Assembly (NCBI RefSeq): GCF_016862395.1
Contig: NZ_BOMW01000005.1
Location: forward strand, 1 to 58,876
Length of the DNA: 58,876 bases
Source of the DNA: Actinoplanes siamensis
GTDB taxonomy: Bacteria > Actinomycetota > Actinomycetes > Mycobacteriales > Micromonosporaceae
Direction: 5' to 3'
Shown one piece after another: positions 50,466 through 58,876 of this stretch. Both the position numbers and the translations under genes were made by a program. The notes beneath the pieces are model-generated. The model did not search any database, was not told the DNA's origin, and was given only the letters and a program-made list of their open reading frames with translations. Numbering within the stretch: position 1 is the first letter of the stretch; the number at the start of each line of letters is the position of its first letter.

Positions 50466-51212
50466 ATGAAGACATTCTCAGGAAAACTCACCGCCGGTTT
50501 CCCGGCCCTGCTCGCCGTTTCTCTCGGAATCGGTCTGTCCGCTGTGGTGGTGGACGCCGCCGGGGCCGCTGGCCCGGCCGCGGCCGCCGTCGCGCGACCC
50601 GCGACTGTCGATCCGGAGCAGTTGAAGGACGCCCTGCTGGCGGAGGACGACCTGCCGGTCGGATACCGGCAGTTCGATCTTTCGGCCGTGGCGCTCGACA
50701 TGATGGCCGGCGCGGGCGCCCCGGACGAGGCGATGATGACGGCCTCCCGACTGGCCGGGCCGCGATCCGTGCAACCGGTCGGCCGGCACTACAGCGAGCT
50801 GGCCGCCGACCGCGACACCACCCCGATGGAGATCGCCGCGTTCCGCCAGGGCGAGGACGGGCCGTTGCTGGTGCAGAAGCTCGTCGGCACCGGTGAGGAC
50901 GTCGCCCAGGATCTGGTCGGCACCGTCGAGAACATGCTCGACTGTTGTCCGGTGATCACCTCGGAGGACATGCGGATCACCTTGTCCGAGCTGCCGCGGA
51001 TGCCCAGCCTGGGCGACGAGTCGGTCGCCACGGAGATGACCTTCTCCTTCCAGGGCGAGGATTCCGACGTCACCCTGCACGGCAACGCGCTGGTGCTGGC
51101 CTACGGCGACGTGTTCGAGGAGATCGTGCTGGTCGGTACGCCGGAGTCGATGGACGACGCCCAGTTCACCGAGATCGCCAAGAACGCCTTCCACAAGCTG
51201 GCCTACGCCTGA
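50466..51212 (+). CDS. Secreted protein of unknown function (248 aa)
   Basis: Residues 1-40 form a signal peptide (KLTAGFPALLAVSLGIGLSA). The mature part has PEQLKDALLAEDDLPVGYRQ, MTASRLAGPRSVQPVGRHYS, LDCCPVITSEDMRITLSELP and a C-terminal FEEIVLVGTPESMDDAQFTE, which suggests a sensor-like beta-sandwich as in PknH-type extracellular domains (weak). The Cys-Cys pair may form a disulphide. ATG 50466 is used; ATG 50454 is in frame, and no ribosome site separates them. Confidence 0.6.
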   Translation: MKTFSGKLTAGFPALLAVSLGIGLSAVVVDAAGAAGPAAAAVARPATVDPEQLKDALLAEDDLPVGYRQFDLSAVALDMMAGAGAPDEAMMTASRLAGPRSVQPVGRHYSELAADRDTTPMEIAAFRQGEDGPLLVQKLVGTGEDVAQDLVGTVENMLDCCPVITSEDMRITLSELPRMPSLGDESVATEMTFSFQGEDSDVTLHGNALVLAYGDVFEEIVLVGTPESMDDAQFTEIAKNAFHKLAYA

Positions 51213-51228
51213 CCGCCGCCAACCGGGG

Positions 51229-51276
51229 CCCGGAGCGGCCGGAGCCGGGAAGTGATCCCGCTCGGGCCGCTCCGGG
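51229..51276 (+). terminator. Long terminator-like inverted repeat after the secreted-protein gene
   Basis: CCCGGAGCGGCC pairs with GGCCGCTCCGGG around a region that itself contains CGGGA/TCCCG, 16 bases past the stop. Confidence 0.7.
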
Positions 51277-51357
51277 ACCCCGTTTCCAGCGACGACCGCC
51301 TCCGCCACCGGCAGTTGACCAGCGGGCGGGAGGCCGTCCCCGGTGGAACCGAGGTCC

Positions 51358-51373
51358 GCTGAGGTACCTCAGC
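51358..51373. promoter_or_regulatory. Perfect 16-bp palindrome, possible operator
   Basis: GCTGAGGTACCTCAGC lies about 90 bases upstream of the methyltransferase remnant, in an intergenic region with TTGACC at 51315. It looks like a TetR-family operator; no TetR gene is adjacent. Confidence 0.45.
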
Positions 51374-51465
51374 GTCGTCCGCCAACCCCTGTTCTGTACC
51401 GCCGGTACGCTTCGCCCCATGGATCCAGCACCGCGGTGACTGTGGACGGGAGCGGGAGCAAGGCC

Positions 51466-51756
51466 ATGCGATTCGCCCTGGTGGACCACGTCCGGGTAGC
51501 GCAGACCTTCGCCGCGGACGCCGACGAGTTGGTCGAGAAGGTGCGGGCCCGGTCGTTGAGTCCGCTTGCCGGCCTGTCCGACCGGGCTTTCCGGGAAGGA
51601 CTGTCGGCGCTGCGTCGCGATGCCCGGGCAGGCTACATCGCCGGGCCGATCGTCGACCGGCTGGATCTCGTGGTGTTCCGTGCGCCTTCCGGCTCTTCGG
51701 GCGGAGCGGGTCGGCACCCGCTCGGCCGTACATCGCCGGCGTCGGGGGCGGCCTGA
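51466..51756 (+). pseudogene. C-terminal remnant of a SAM-dependent methyltransferase (96 codons)
   Basis: FAADADELVEKVRARSLSPL, LSDRAFREGLSALRRDARAG and RLDLVVFRA match the last 70 residues of class I methyltransferases with the R-S-L-A-LPD-FE-GL-RLR and EPIDLFVFR ends. The SAM-binding Rossmann half is absent and there is no room for it before 51343. ATG 51466 begins the readable part. It is a degraded gene or a very short domain protein. Confidence 0.6.
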
Positions 51757-51800
51757 GCGGCGGGCCACCCCCGGGCAGCCGGTGGGTGCGCGAGGCTCGA

Positions 51801-53162
51801 TCAGGCGATGTCGATGGCGTCGAGCTCGGTGAAGTTCGCGCCCTTGCCGTACGAGATCGTGTTGGTCCCGGCCCGCAAGGTGACGGCGCGCTCGCTGGTC
51901 TGCCAGTTGTCCCAGCCGGTGAACGGGTAGTCCACCGTGCCCGCGGCCGCGCCGTTGACGAACAGCTTGTGGCTGGCCGCGCCCGCGTCGGAGCCGTTGG
52001 CGTACCGCGTGTACAGCCGGTAGCCGCCGGCCCGGGGCACGTGCACGGTGAAGGTCACCCGGCTGTCGTCGAAGTCGATGCCACCGACGACGACGCCGTT
52101 GCTGGCGCCGCCTGCCGCGTACCGGGCGTTGGCGCGGGTGAAGGTGGCGTCCTCGGCCTCGTACCGCACCTTGGCGCCCTCGACGACCGGCCGGTTGCCC
52201 TGCCAGTCCAGTCGCCGCGAGTACACCGCCCGGTAGGTGAAGTCCGGGTTCCAGCCGTGGAAGATGATCCGGTCGCGGCCGTCCGGTCCGGTCACGATGT
52301 CCTGGCCGCCCGGGCCGCGCACCGAGCCGGCGAACGCGTCGGTGGTCATCAGCGGCGCCGCCGCCTTGGTGTACGGGCCCCGCAGGCTGGTCGAGGTGGC
52401 GTAGCTGCTCACGTAGCTGCCGTTGCCGAAGAAGTTGGCGGAGTAGAACAGCACGTACGTGCCGCCGTGCTTCCACAGCGTCGGGGCCTCGACCAGGGTG
52501 CCCTCGAACGGCTTGTTCTGCTTGATCAGCTGGGTCTCGGCGCCGGTGCGGCGCAGCCCGTCGGTGCTGACCTGCTGCAGATGCAGCCAGGTGTCCTGGG
52601 CGCAGCAGTTGCCGTCGTTTTTCCAGAGGATGTACCGGCGCCCGTTCTCGGTGAACGAGGAGGCGTCGATCGATCCGCCGGTCTCCGGCGTGCAGACCAG
52701 GCTGGTGTCGCGGGGGACGAACGGGCCGCCGGGCGTGCCGGCGGTCGCCGCCCCGATGCACTGCTTGCCGGAGGCCCGGTCGTGCGCGGTGTACCACATC
52801 ACGTAGCTGCTGGGCCCGGCGGCGAACACCTCCGGCGCCCAGACACCGTGGTCGCCGGAGCCACCGGGCGGGAACGACCAGTCGGAGTCGGCCCAGGCGC
52901 CCAACGTGGGCAGCGCGTCGCCGGGCTGCACGGTCCAGTGCACCAGGTCGGTGGAGGTGGCCCACTTGATGTGCCGGCCGTCGCTGTTGGTGGCGTAGGC
53001 GTAGTAGGTGCCACCGGCCTTCATGACGTCCGGGTCGGCGAAGTTCTCGTCGATCACCGGGCCGGACGCGACAGCGGCCGCGGGTGTGGCCGAGGCCGTG
53101 AGCAGGCCGGCGACCAGCAGCAGGGCGGTGGCAGCCGCGGTCGCCAGGCGGAATCTTGGCAT
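51801..53162 (-). CDS. Secreted GH43-family glycosidase with C-terminal carbohydrate-binding module (453 aa)
   Basis: Signal peptide at 1-30 (RLATAAATALLLVAGLLTAS). The five-bladed propeller has the base Asp in ENFADPDVMKAGGTYYAYAT, the pKa-tuning Asp in SIDASSF and the acid Glu in LVEAPTL. A CBM6/35-like domain from about 335 begins YEAEDATFTRANARYAAGGA and ends TISYGKGANFTELDAIDIA. It acts on arabinan or xylan side chains outside the cell. ATG 53162 follows GGAGA. The upstream 240 bases contain TTGACG and are presumably the promoter. Confidence 0.88.
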   Translation of the reverse strand: MPRFRLATAAATALLLVAGLLTASATPAAAVASGPVIDENFADPDVMKAGGTYYAYATNSDGRHIKWATSTDLVHWTVQPGDALPTLGAWADSDWSFPPGGSGDHGVWAPEVFAAGPSSYVMWYTAHDRASGKQCIGAATAGTPGGPFVPRDTSLVCTPETGGSIDASSFTENGRRYILWKNDGNCCAQDTWLHLQQVSTDGLRRTGAETQLIKQNKPFEGTLVEAPTLWKHGGTYVLFYSANFFGNGSYVSSYATSTSLRGPYTKAAAPLMTTDAFAGSVRGPGGQDIVTGPDGRDRIIFHGWNPDFTYRAVYSRRLDWQGNRPVVEGAKVRYEAEDATFTRANARYAAGGASNGVVVGGIDFDDSRVTFTVHVPRAGGYRLYTRYANGSDAGAASHKLFVNGAAAGTVDYPFTGWDNWQTSERAVTLRAGTNTISYGKGANFTELDAIDIA

Positions 53163-53403
53163 GGGTTCTCCACGGGAGGGTCGGTGGGTGTCAGTTCATG
53201 GTCGTTTCCATTCGTTCATGTCGAGAGATGTTCGTCAATCACCGTCGCCGCGTGCCGGCACGCGGATCCCGCACCGACGAGTCACGGTCACCATCCGGGC
53301 CCGGCCATGACCACCACTCCCTCACCGGTGACCAGGTGTCTCCGGGCGATCCGGCGCGGTCGCCTCACCGCATGGCTGTGGGCGGCGTGCGCGACCACCC
53401 GGA

Positions 53404-54654
53404 TTACCGCTTCAAGGCCGCATGACGGGCACCAGGTAGGCGGATTGACTTGTCTTTTTCCAGGGAGGAGTGGACAGGAAGGTATCCCAGAGCACAGGCG
53501 GCGGCTACCGCCGCGATCGCTCGAACATTGACCACCAGGAAGCTGAATGGCTGGGCGAGTTCCTCGCCGAGGGAAATAAAGGATACCGTCATAACGGTGC
53601 ATAAAAGCGCGGCGGTCACGATAGCAGCGCGCGTCCCGTTGGTAACAATCGCTGCGCAGGCAATGACGGTCCAGAACTGATGGTGGGTCCATGACACTGG
53701 AGAGACAGCGATGCTGACAGCGCCAACGGTGCAGGCCGCCGACAGTAACCGGCCGTTAGTCGCGGCGTAGCGCGCACCGACCAAACCAGCGATGGCTACC
53801 GCGACACCGAGGGAAAGCCACATTATCGTTCGCGCCTGACCGTCGAGGCCTAGACGAAGCAGGGTTCCGTTGATCGATTGGTTGCCACCGAGCGAGAGGT
53901 CACCAATGCGCCTGGTGTTTTCCAGTTCGATGAGCCAGAACCTGCGAGAGTCGCTTGGCAGTATGACGAGAGCGAGCAGGGTCGCGATGGTGAATGCGGC
54001 CAAACACATGTATGCCGCACGCCGCCGGCCGGAAATCCACAAGTAGGGAAGGAAGACCAAGGGGGTGAGCTTGACAGCGGCCGCTATTCCTACGCCAGTC
54101 CCCGCGAGCCGTGTCGGCAGCATGCCCATACAGTCGACCAGCACGATGAGGACGAGAAAAACCGAAATTTGACCAAATCTGATGTCGCTGGAGCCGGGAG
54201 ACGATAACAACATCAGCACCAGCACGGCTGGTAGTGGAAGTTCGACGGCCGGGTTTTGTTGCCGCACGGCCCGGACGACGACCTGCGCGAGGAGGAGAAT
54301 CGCTGTGATAACGGCTGCTGACCAGATGACGCGGACGGCCGGCTCCGGCAGCAGAGCGGTCGGTAGCAAAAGGATCCCGGCGAACGGCGGGTAGGTGAAC
54401 GGGTCACCGTTGGCTGCTGTGTAGTCATACAAGCTGTGCCCGTGCAGCAGTGACTGGACGGAGCCGATGTATACGTGAAGATCTGCGAGCCTGTCATAAG
54501 TAGGCCGCCGCAAAGCTGCGAACACCTCAAAAACGGCCACACCTGCGGCGATGACCCACAATAGCGGCAAACGAAGCCTCTTGATCGTGTCGGTCAAGGT
54601 GCGACACCTGCGGCGGGGCGCACGAGGAGAAGATTGATGTTCACGATCCGTCAC
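53404..54654 (-). CDS. GT87-family membrane mannosyltransferase-like protein (416 aa)
   Basis: About ten membrane helices. The first loop has DRLADLHVYIGSVQSLLHGH with the catalytic-type Asp and then PFTYPPFAGILLLP; VGIAAAVKLTPLVFLPYLWI is the typical GT87 K-x-P-L segment; SLGGNQSINGTLLRLGL (N-Q-S) and SPVSWTHHQFWTVI (W-x-H-H) follow. These polyprenyl-phosphate-mannose alpha-1,2-mannosyltransferases build lipoglycans. It starts at GTG 54654. It is the first gene of the lower-GC segment and its codon choice is less GC-biased than that of its neighbours to the left. Confidence 0.85.
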   Translation of the reverse strand: MTDREHQSSPRAPRRRCRTLTDTIKRLRLPLLWVIAAGVAVFEVFAALRRPTYDRLADLHVYIGSVQSLLHGHSLYDYTAANGDPFTYPPFAGILLLPTALLPEPAVRVIWSAAVITAILLLAQVVVRAVRQQNPAVELPLPAVLVLMLLSSPGSSDIRFGQISVFLVLIVLVDCMGMLPTRLAGTGVGIAAAVKLTPLVFLPYLWISGRRRAAYMCLAAFTIATLLALVILPSDSRRFWLIELENTRRIGDLSLGGNQSINGTLLRLGLDGQARTIMWLSLGVAVAIAGLVGARYAATNGRLLSAACTVGAVSIAVSPVSWTHHQFWTVIACAAIVTNGTRAAIVTAALLCTVMTVSFISLGEELAQPFSFLVVNVRAIAAVAAACALGYLPVHSSLEKDKSIRLPGARHAALKR

Positions 54655-54714
54655 CTTGCTTTCTCGCTCGGGTCAGTGCGGCCACCTGAAGACACCACGT
54701 GTCGGTGACCTCGC

Positions 54715-55935
54715 CTACTGTTGCAGTGCGGCGACAGGCTGGATGCGGGTGGCCTTCGCGGCGGGAATCAGCCCTGCGGCCATACCGAAGGTCGCGCTCG
54801 CCAATGCCGCGATCGCAGCGACACGCAGGTCGATGACCGGACTCCACCGTAGGACCAGAGAGAGGATCGAAACCGTGGTCAGACCCACAGCGACGCCGAT
54901 GACCCCGCCGAATAGGCCTAGCGCCGTTGATTCACCTGTCAACTGGGCGAAGATGTGGATCGACCGCGCTCCGATGGCGCGGCGAAGGCCGATCTCTGCC
55001 GTCCTTGAGGCGACCGACGCGGTCGTGGCGTTGGCGATGGATACTGCCCCGACAATGAGTGCGACCAGGCTCAGGCTCAGGCTCAGGCGCTGCACGTTGC
55101 CCTCGACTTCGCGTCTGAATTCGCGCGGGTCGGGTGGGGCGACGACTTTAAGGCGCCGAAACGCTTCGGGCAACAAAGCCAGGGCTGCCTGCTCCCCGAT
55201 GAGCTGAGCGGAGCCGGGTTGAGTGGCCACCAGCACGTCGAATTCCGGGTTGTCAGATGATGTGGTCAGGGTGCTTGTAGTCGATGCCGGTACTACCACG
55301 GCCAGGAGTGTCTCCGGCCGACGGATCACGTCATCGAAAATTCCAAGTACCGAGAATCCGCGATCGCCGATGAATACCGCCGTGCCGGGGCGGGTGATGC
55401 CGAGGTTCTGGGCGACTGATTTGGGCAACAGCACCACGGGTGTCTTACGCGACTCGTGGAAAGAGTCGAAGGTCCTGCCGATGGTGATGTGCGGGCTGAT
55501 GACGGACAATGCCCCGGCGTCGACGCCGATGACCTGCACCGCTGACGGCTCGGAGGACAACGTTCGCCGTAATGGGCGCTCGCCCAGCGTTACTCTGGCG
55601 CCCGCGGCCTTTACGCCGTTGAGGGCCCGAAGGCGATCCAAGCGGGGCTGACCGTGCCAGTCGGCGGCGCCGTCGTTTTTGTCGACGGCGCTGACCCGGA
55701 CTTCTGTGGCCCGTCGTACGTCGAACGAGTTGCTGACCTGTTCACCGATGGTGGTGCCGATGCCGAGCGTAGCTACGAAGGCGGCCGCGCCCAGAATTGT
55801 CCCGATCGTGGTCAGCAGTGACCGTCCGGGGTGGCGGGTCAGCGACACAGCCGATTCCCGTAACCAGTCGGCGACCTGCATCCTGGCCGGTTGAATCCCG
55901 AGGATGTTGCGGGCGTGTTGCTCTGCCGCCGTCAT
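54715..55935 (-). CDS. MacB-like ABC transporter permease (406 aa)
   Basis: A MacB/FtsX-type permease with four membrane helices: one N-terminal (RSLLTTIGTILGAAAFVATL), a large extracytoplasmic domain, and three C-terminal helices (LSLSLVALIVGAVSIANATT, ALGLFGGVIGVAVGLTTVSI, AAIAALASATFGMAAGLIPA) with TAEIGLRRAIGAR between. It ends KATRIQPVAALQ, the family signature. Together with the ATPase it performs mechanotransmission, moving a substrate or peptide outside the cell. ATG 55935 overlaps the ATPase stop (ATGA). Confidence 0.9.
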   Translation of the reverse strand: MTAAEQHARNILGIQPARMQVADWLRESAVSLTRHPGRSLLTTIGTILGAAAFVATLGIGTTIGEQVSNSFDVRRATEVRVSAVDKNDGAADWHGQPRLDRLRALNGVKAAGARVTLGERPLRRTLSSEPSAVQVIGVDAGALSVISPHITIGRTFDSFHESRKTPVVLLPKSVAQNLGITRPGTAVFIGDRGFSVLGIFDDVIRRPETLLAVVVPASTTSTLTTSSDNPEFDVLVATQPGSAQLIGEQAALALLPEAFRRLKVVAPPDPREFRREVEGNVQRLSLSLSLVALIVGAVSIANATTASVASRTAEIGLRRAIGARSIHIFAQLTGESTALGLFGGVIGVAVGLTTVSILSLVLRWSPVIDLRVAAIAALASATFGMAAGLIPAAKATRIQPVAALQQ

Positions 55936-56639
55936 CGTTGCCCTCCCGAGGCGAGCACAGCATGGGCCGGCCGGGCGGCTGTGGATTCTGTGACGACACC
56001 GTCAGCGACGGTCAAGATTCGGGAACCGAGGCTGGCCACGTCGGGGTCGTGGGTCACTACGATAACGGTCAGTCCGGAGCGGTGCAGGTCCTGGATCAGT
56101 TCCAGAATCCGTTGCGTGTTGACGGAGTCGAGGTTGCCGGTCGGCTCATCACAGAAAAGAACCCTGGGGGATCCGGCGATGGCGCGCGCTATGGCGACGC
56201 GTTGCTTCTCGCCGCCGGACAACGTCCGGGTGTCGGCGTCGATCCGCGCGCCAAGGCCGACGCTATCCAAGACCTCGCGCGCGATCTTGCGGCGACGGCG
56301 ACGATCGACGCGGCTGTAGACCATTCCCAGCTCGACGTTCTCCAAGGCAGTGCGTCCGGCGATGAGGTGGAAGGCCTGGAAGACGAATCCAAAAAGTTGT
56401 GACCTGATGTCACCAAGTGTCACTGGGCTGAGGTTGCCGGTTTCGACGCCGAGAATTTCGTATGCGCCGCTGTCCGGACGGTCTAGCAGGCCGAGAATGT
56501 TCAGCAGCGTCGACTTTCCCGATCCTGAGGGACCTGAGATGGTGACCAAGTCGCCTTGCTGGATGCTGAGGGTGGCATCGATGAGAGCGCGGACCTGTTC
56601 GTGGCCGTAGGTACGGTTGACCTTGTGCAGTCGCAGCAT
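55932..56639 (-). CDS. MacB/LolD-type ABC transporter ATPase (235 aa)
   Basis: Walker A GPSGSGKSTLLN, Q-loop FVFQAFHL, signature LSGGEKQRVAIARAI, Walker B VLFCDEPTGNLD, switch His VVTHDPD. The TGNLDS sequence is typical of the LolD/MacB/FtsE group. It starts at ATG 56639, sharing one base with the stop of the adaptor gene. It powers the permease at 54715. Confidence 0.93.
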   Translation of the reverse strand: MLRLHKVNRTYGHEQVRALIDATLSIQQGDLVTISGPSGSGKSTLLNILGLLDRPDSGAYEILGVETGNLSPVTLGDIRSQLFGFVFQAFHLIAGRTALENVELGMVYSRVDRRRRRKIAREVLDSVGLGARIDADTRTLSGGEKQRVAIARAIAGSPRVLFCDEPTGNLDSVNTQRILELIQDLHRSGLTVIVVTHDPDVASLGSRILTVADGVVTESTAARPAHAVLASGGQR

Positions 56640-57865
56640 TACTGCTGCCCGACGACGACGACGGTGCCTTCGGTGACCTTGTCGTCGACCGACGAGGCGA
56701 TCTCGACCCACCCGCCGGCTTGCTGCCCGGCGACGACGGTGACCTCGCTCGCGGGCTTCGCGTCGGCTGTAGGAAGCAGAACGAACGTAGTTCCGTCGGC
56801 TCGTGCGTACAGTGCGCTCACAGGAGCGGCGAGAACCGCCTTCACGTTGCCCGACGGATTGATATCGACACGAAATGTCCGATCCTCGGCAATGAGTACT
56901 CGACCACGGAACTGAAGGTCAACGGCGAACCCGAGTGCCCCGGTGACCGAGTCCGTCTTTGCCTTATCACTGACAGTGACAATCACCGCGGTCGCGCTAT
57001 CAGTCGATCCCTCGTCGGTCACGGTGCCGGTTTGGCCCTTTTTCAGCAGCTGGACCTTGTCCTGGGCGACCATCACCCGCAAAAATGGCGCCTTTCCGTT
57101 CAGCTCGACAAGCACGCTCTCCGCGGTGAGCACATCACCGACCTTGACATGCACCGCAGTGACCTTCTGCCCGGATTCTGACAAGCGGACGATGGTAGCC
57201 CGCTTGAGAGTCACCTGTGGCGCCGAGGATGCTTTCGGACTGTCGCCGGCGGCTGTGGGCACCGGCGCTGAGGTAGCAGCGTCGGCCGTGTCCGGTTGCA
57301 ATTCATATCCGCCGGCCTTGAAGAACTTCCTCAACGCGGTCTGCGTGGGCGCGTCGAACGCCCCCGACACGGGGGTGAGGTACCCGAGCTTGCGCAGTGC
57401 CTTCTGCACCTCGCGGACATCGGGGCCGCTCATCGCCGGTGCGATGTCCCGGTAGAGCCGGAAGGGGAGCACCAAACCGAAGATCGGCTGGCCTGCCTGT
57501 TCGGCCAGCAGGGTGCCGTTGCGCACCACGTCTCCGGGGTGCACAGCGACTCGTGTCACGACGCTGTCTGGCCCGATCGCGTCAACGGGCGGTACCACCT
57601 TGACGCTCGGGCCGGGCACGACGCTGCCTCGCAGCGTCAGGGGCTCGGACAGCGGCCGCCGTTCCACGGTTGCGGTCACCTGCGATGGCGGAGGCGGAGC
57701 AGCGTCCGCGGCGGCCTGCTGCGGCGAACGCAGCCGCGGACCGAGGAAAATAGCGATCAGCACGGTCGCGGCGACAGCCGCTGCCATAATGATCAGCGTC
57801 ACACTGGGGCGTCGGCGTCGTCCGGTTGAGCCGGCGGGCGAAGGCGCGGATACCGAGTCATCCAT
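56639..57865 (-). CDS. Efflux adaptor with a peptidoglycan-binding domain (408 aa)
   Basis: A single N-terminal helix (VTLIIMAAAVAATVLIAIFL) and an extracellular part with an HlyD/MacA-like lipoyl segment (RVAVHPGDVVRNGTLLAEQA). A peptidoglycan-binding PG_1 domain (about 145-175: GPDVREVQKALRKLGYLTPV and FDAPTQTALRKFF) is inserted in place of the MacA hairpin. The beta-barrel domains follow, with ending VTEGTVVVVGQ. In monoderms such adaptors link an ABC permease to the wall. It starts four bases after the lipoprotein gene. Confidence 0.85.
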   Translation of the reverse strand: MDDSVSAPSPAGSTGRRRRPSVTLIIMAAAVAATVLIAIFLGPRLRSPQQAAADAAPPPPSQVTATVERRPLSEPLTLRGSVVPGPSVKVVPPVDAIGPDSVVTRVAVHPGDVVRNGTLLAEQAGQPIFGLVLPFRLYRDIAPAMSGPDVREVQKALRKLGYLTPVSGAFDAPTQTALRKFFKAGGYELQPDTADAATSAPVPTAAGDSPKASSAPQVTLKRATIVRLSESGQKVTAVHVKVGDVLTAESVLVELNGKAPFLRVMVAQDKVQLLKKGQTGTVTDEGSTDSATAVIVTVSDKAKTDSVTGALGFAVDLQFRGRVLIAEDRTFRVDINPSGNVKAVLAAPVSALYARADGTTFVLLPTADAKPASEVTVVAGQQAGGWVEIASSVDDKVTEGTVVVVGQQ

Positions 57866-57869
57866 CGGG

Positions 57870-58826
57870 TCAGCGGTCCCGGCTCGCCAGCTCGGCGGCC
57901 TTCTTCGCGATCGCCGCGATCTTGGGGTTCAACTCCAGCAGACGGTCGGCGCGCTTCTCGACGTATTCACGCTGTACCTGCGCGGCCGCGGCGAGCTGCG
58001 CGCTCGTCGACCCGGTCTGTTGCTGGCAGTGATACCAAGCCACGGCAAGCTTCGATTCCTCTGGTGTGGGCACGTAATGCCGTTCCGGAGTCGGGGGCCC
58101 CACCTGGACAGTGTGTTTGGCCGGGTCCGGCTGCCACTTCGCGCCCTCACCCGCAGCGATACCGCCGAACGTGATACCGAGTAGCTGCGGCTGTGGAGTC
58201 TTGAGGAACTGCGCCTCGTCCGGAACTTGGTAACCCGCCGCTTCGATACATTCCATCATCTTCCGCGGAAGATCTTTCGGGAGCCTTCCGTCGACCTCTA
58301 CACGGTAAGGGAGGAGCTCGTTCCCGAGGTCTTGGTAATCGAAATAAACCTTCTCCGCATCGGATCCCAAGGGCTTCCAACTCGACGCCTGGCACTTGTC
58401 CACGGCACTGTCATAGTTATTGTCGAAGGACGCGACGACCGGTGGCGTCCACCCCGGGTCACTTCCGAACCCCTTCACCCGCGCCAACTCCTCGCTTACC
58501 AAGCCAAACTGACCGGGATTCGTCATGAAAACTGATGTAGTCGGATAGGGACGGCCCTTACCTGCCTGCATATTTTGGGGATATCCAAAGCCTGCGAGAC
58601 ACTTCTCGAAACCTTTTTGTCGCGCAAACTCGATGACATCCATCTCCACGCCAAGATAGTTGGCGAACGCGAAACCATCCTGCTTCAGATCTCCATCGCC
58701 TGACAGGCTCGGTTTACCGGCCGACGAATCATTGGAGTCCTGGCACGCCGCGGTGGAGAATGCCAGGAGTGCGGAAACGGCGGCGAAGCCGGCTATTTCG
58801 ACAACCCGGCGGATCGTGTAACGCAT
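57870..58826 (-). CDS. Lipoprotein, exporter-associated, unknown function (318 aa)
   Basis: Signal sequence with lipobox LAFSTAAC (modified Cys about residue 28). The mature part has Tyr/Trp-rich pieces: GFEKCLAGFGYPQNM, FDNNYDSAVDKCQASSWKPL, MMECIEAAGYQVPDEAQFL and AVAWYHCQQQTGS, with six or more Cys likely paired. No known family is recognised. As first gene of the operon with the adaptor, ATPase and permease, it may bind the exported substrate or protect the cell from it. Confidence 0.75.
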   Translation of the reverse strand: MRYTIRRVVEIAGFAAVSALLAFSTAACQDSNDSSAGKPSLSGDGDLKQDGFAFANYLGVEMDVIEFARQKGFEKCLAGFGYPQNMQAGKGRPYPTTSVFMTNPGQFGLVSEELARVKGFGSDPGWTPPVVASFDNNYDSAVDKCQASSWKPLGSDAEKVYFDYQDLGNELLPYRVEVDGRLPKDLPRKMMECIEAAGYQVPDEAQFLKTPQPQLLGITFGGIAAGEGAKWQPDPAKHTVQVGPPTPERHYVPTPEESKLAVAWYHCQQQTGSTSAQLAAAAQVQREYVEKRADRLLELNPKIAAIAKKAAELASRDR

Positions 58827-58876
58827 GAACGATTTTCCTTACCTACAAAGGTATGGCGGGCCGCGGTGCGCGACCC

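Larger units (their letters stand above)
53405..58876. other. Lower-GC segment, possible horizontally acquired island
   Basis: By eye, lines in this interval are about 55-65 % GC, against 70 % or more in the rest of the window. The segment contains the GT87 gene and the four-gene exporter operon. No integrase, tRNA or direct-repeat boundary is visible, and the right end is outside the window. Confidence 0.6.

Overview
The window comes from a high-GC actinomycete, most likely a soil member of the Micromonosporaceae such as Actinoplanes (inference). The support is overall base composition, abundant GTG/TTG starts, many stand-alone anti-sigma-type ATPases and phosphatases, a tandem-HAMP sensor, an HspR-type HAIR operator and many secreted hydrolases. 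About fifty genes can be supported. There is no tRNA, rRNA, CRISPR array or intact insertion sequence.

Layout. 1-4.6 kb: N-terminus of a tandem-HAMP sensor, a small ATPase, a pheT fragment and a large secreted nuclease/phosphatase-fold protein with FG-GAP repeats. 4.9-6.6 kb: a divergent MFS exporter/MerR pair around a perfect operator palindrome. 6.8-21.9 kb: an accessory biosynthetic locus (below). 22-30.5 kb: a hypothetical gene, HAD phosphatase, two signalling ATPase/kinase genes, MFS transporter, second secreted nuclease-fold protein, truncated PfkB kinase and chemotaxis-type receptor. 30.6-38.7 kb: GH15 glucoamylase/trehalase-type operon, GGDEF-EAL protein, GAF-PP2C phosphatase, SGNH hydrolase, Hsp20 under a HAIR operator, and an LytR_C protein. 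39-43.2 kb: DHA2 exporter, VOC protein, secreted vanadium haloperoxidase. 42.7-49.1 kb: a leftward operon of a PoxB-like TPP enzyme, a giant FAD/Fe-S dehydrogenase, an enolase-superfamily enzyme and a MarR regulator. 49.3-53.2 kb: F420-type oxidoreductase, secreted protein, methyltransferase remnant, GH43 enzyme. 53.4-58.8 kb: visibly lower GC, with a GT87 mannosyltransferase-like protein and a lipoprotein/adaptor/ATPase/permease exporter operon.

The most interesting part is 6.8-21.9 kb. It encodes a LysW-type amino-group carrier protein with its LysX ligase, LysZ kinase and LysY reductase, as in carrier-protein lysine/arginine biosynthesis, but without aconitase, LysJ or LysK. These sit with a homocitrate-synthase-like enzyme, a stand-alone class I glutamine amidotransferase, a Glu/Leu-type dehydrogenase, an AMP-forming ligase, a PLP aminotransferase, an FAH-fold protein and two flavin monooxygenases. 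This looks like a carrier-bound pathway to an unusual amino-acid natural product. The carrier ends in Gln instead of the Glu to which substrates are normally attached, and an amidotransferase-fold hydrolase lies in the same operon, so a Pup/Dop-like deamidation, or gamma-glutamyl release, can be proposed. Regulation probably involves a receiver-dead OmpR-type regulator and perhaps a transposase-derived protein that has lost its catalytic Asp.
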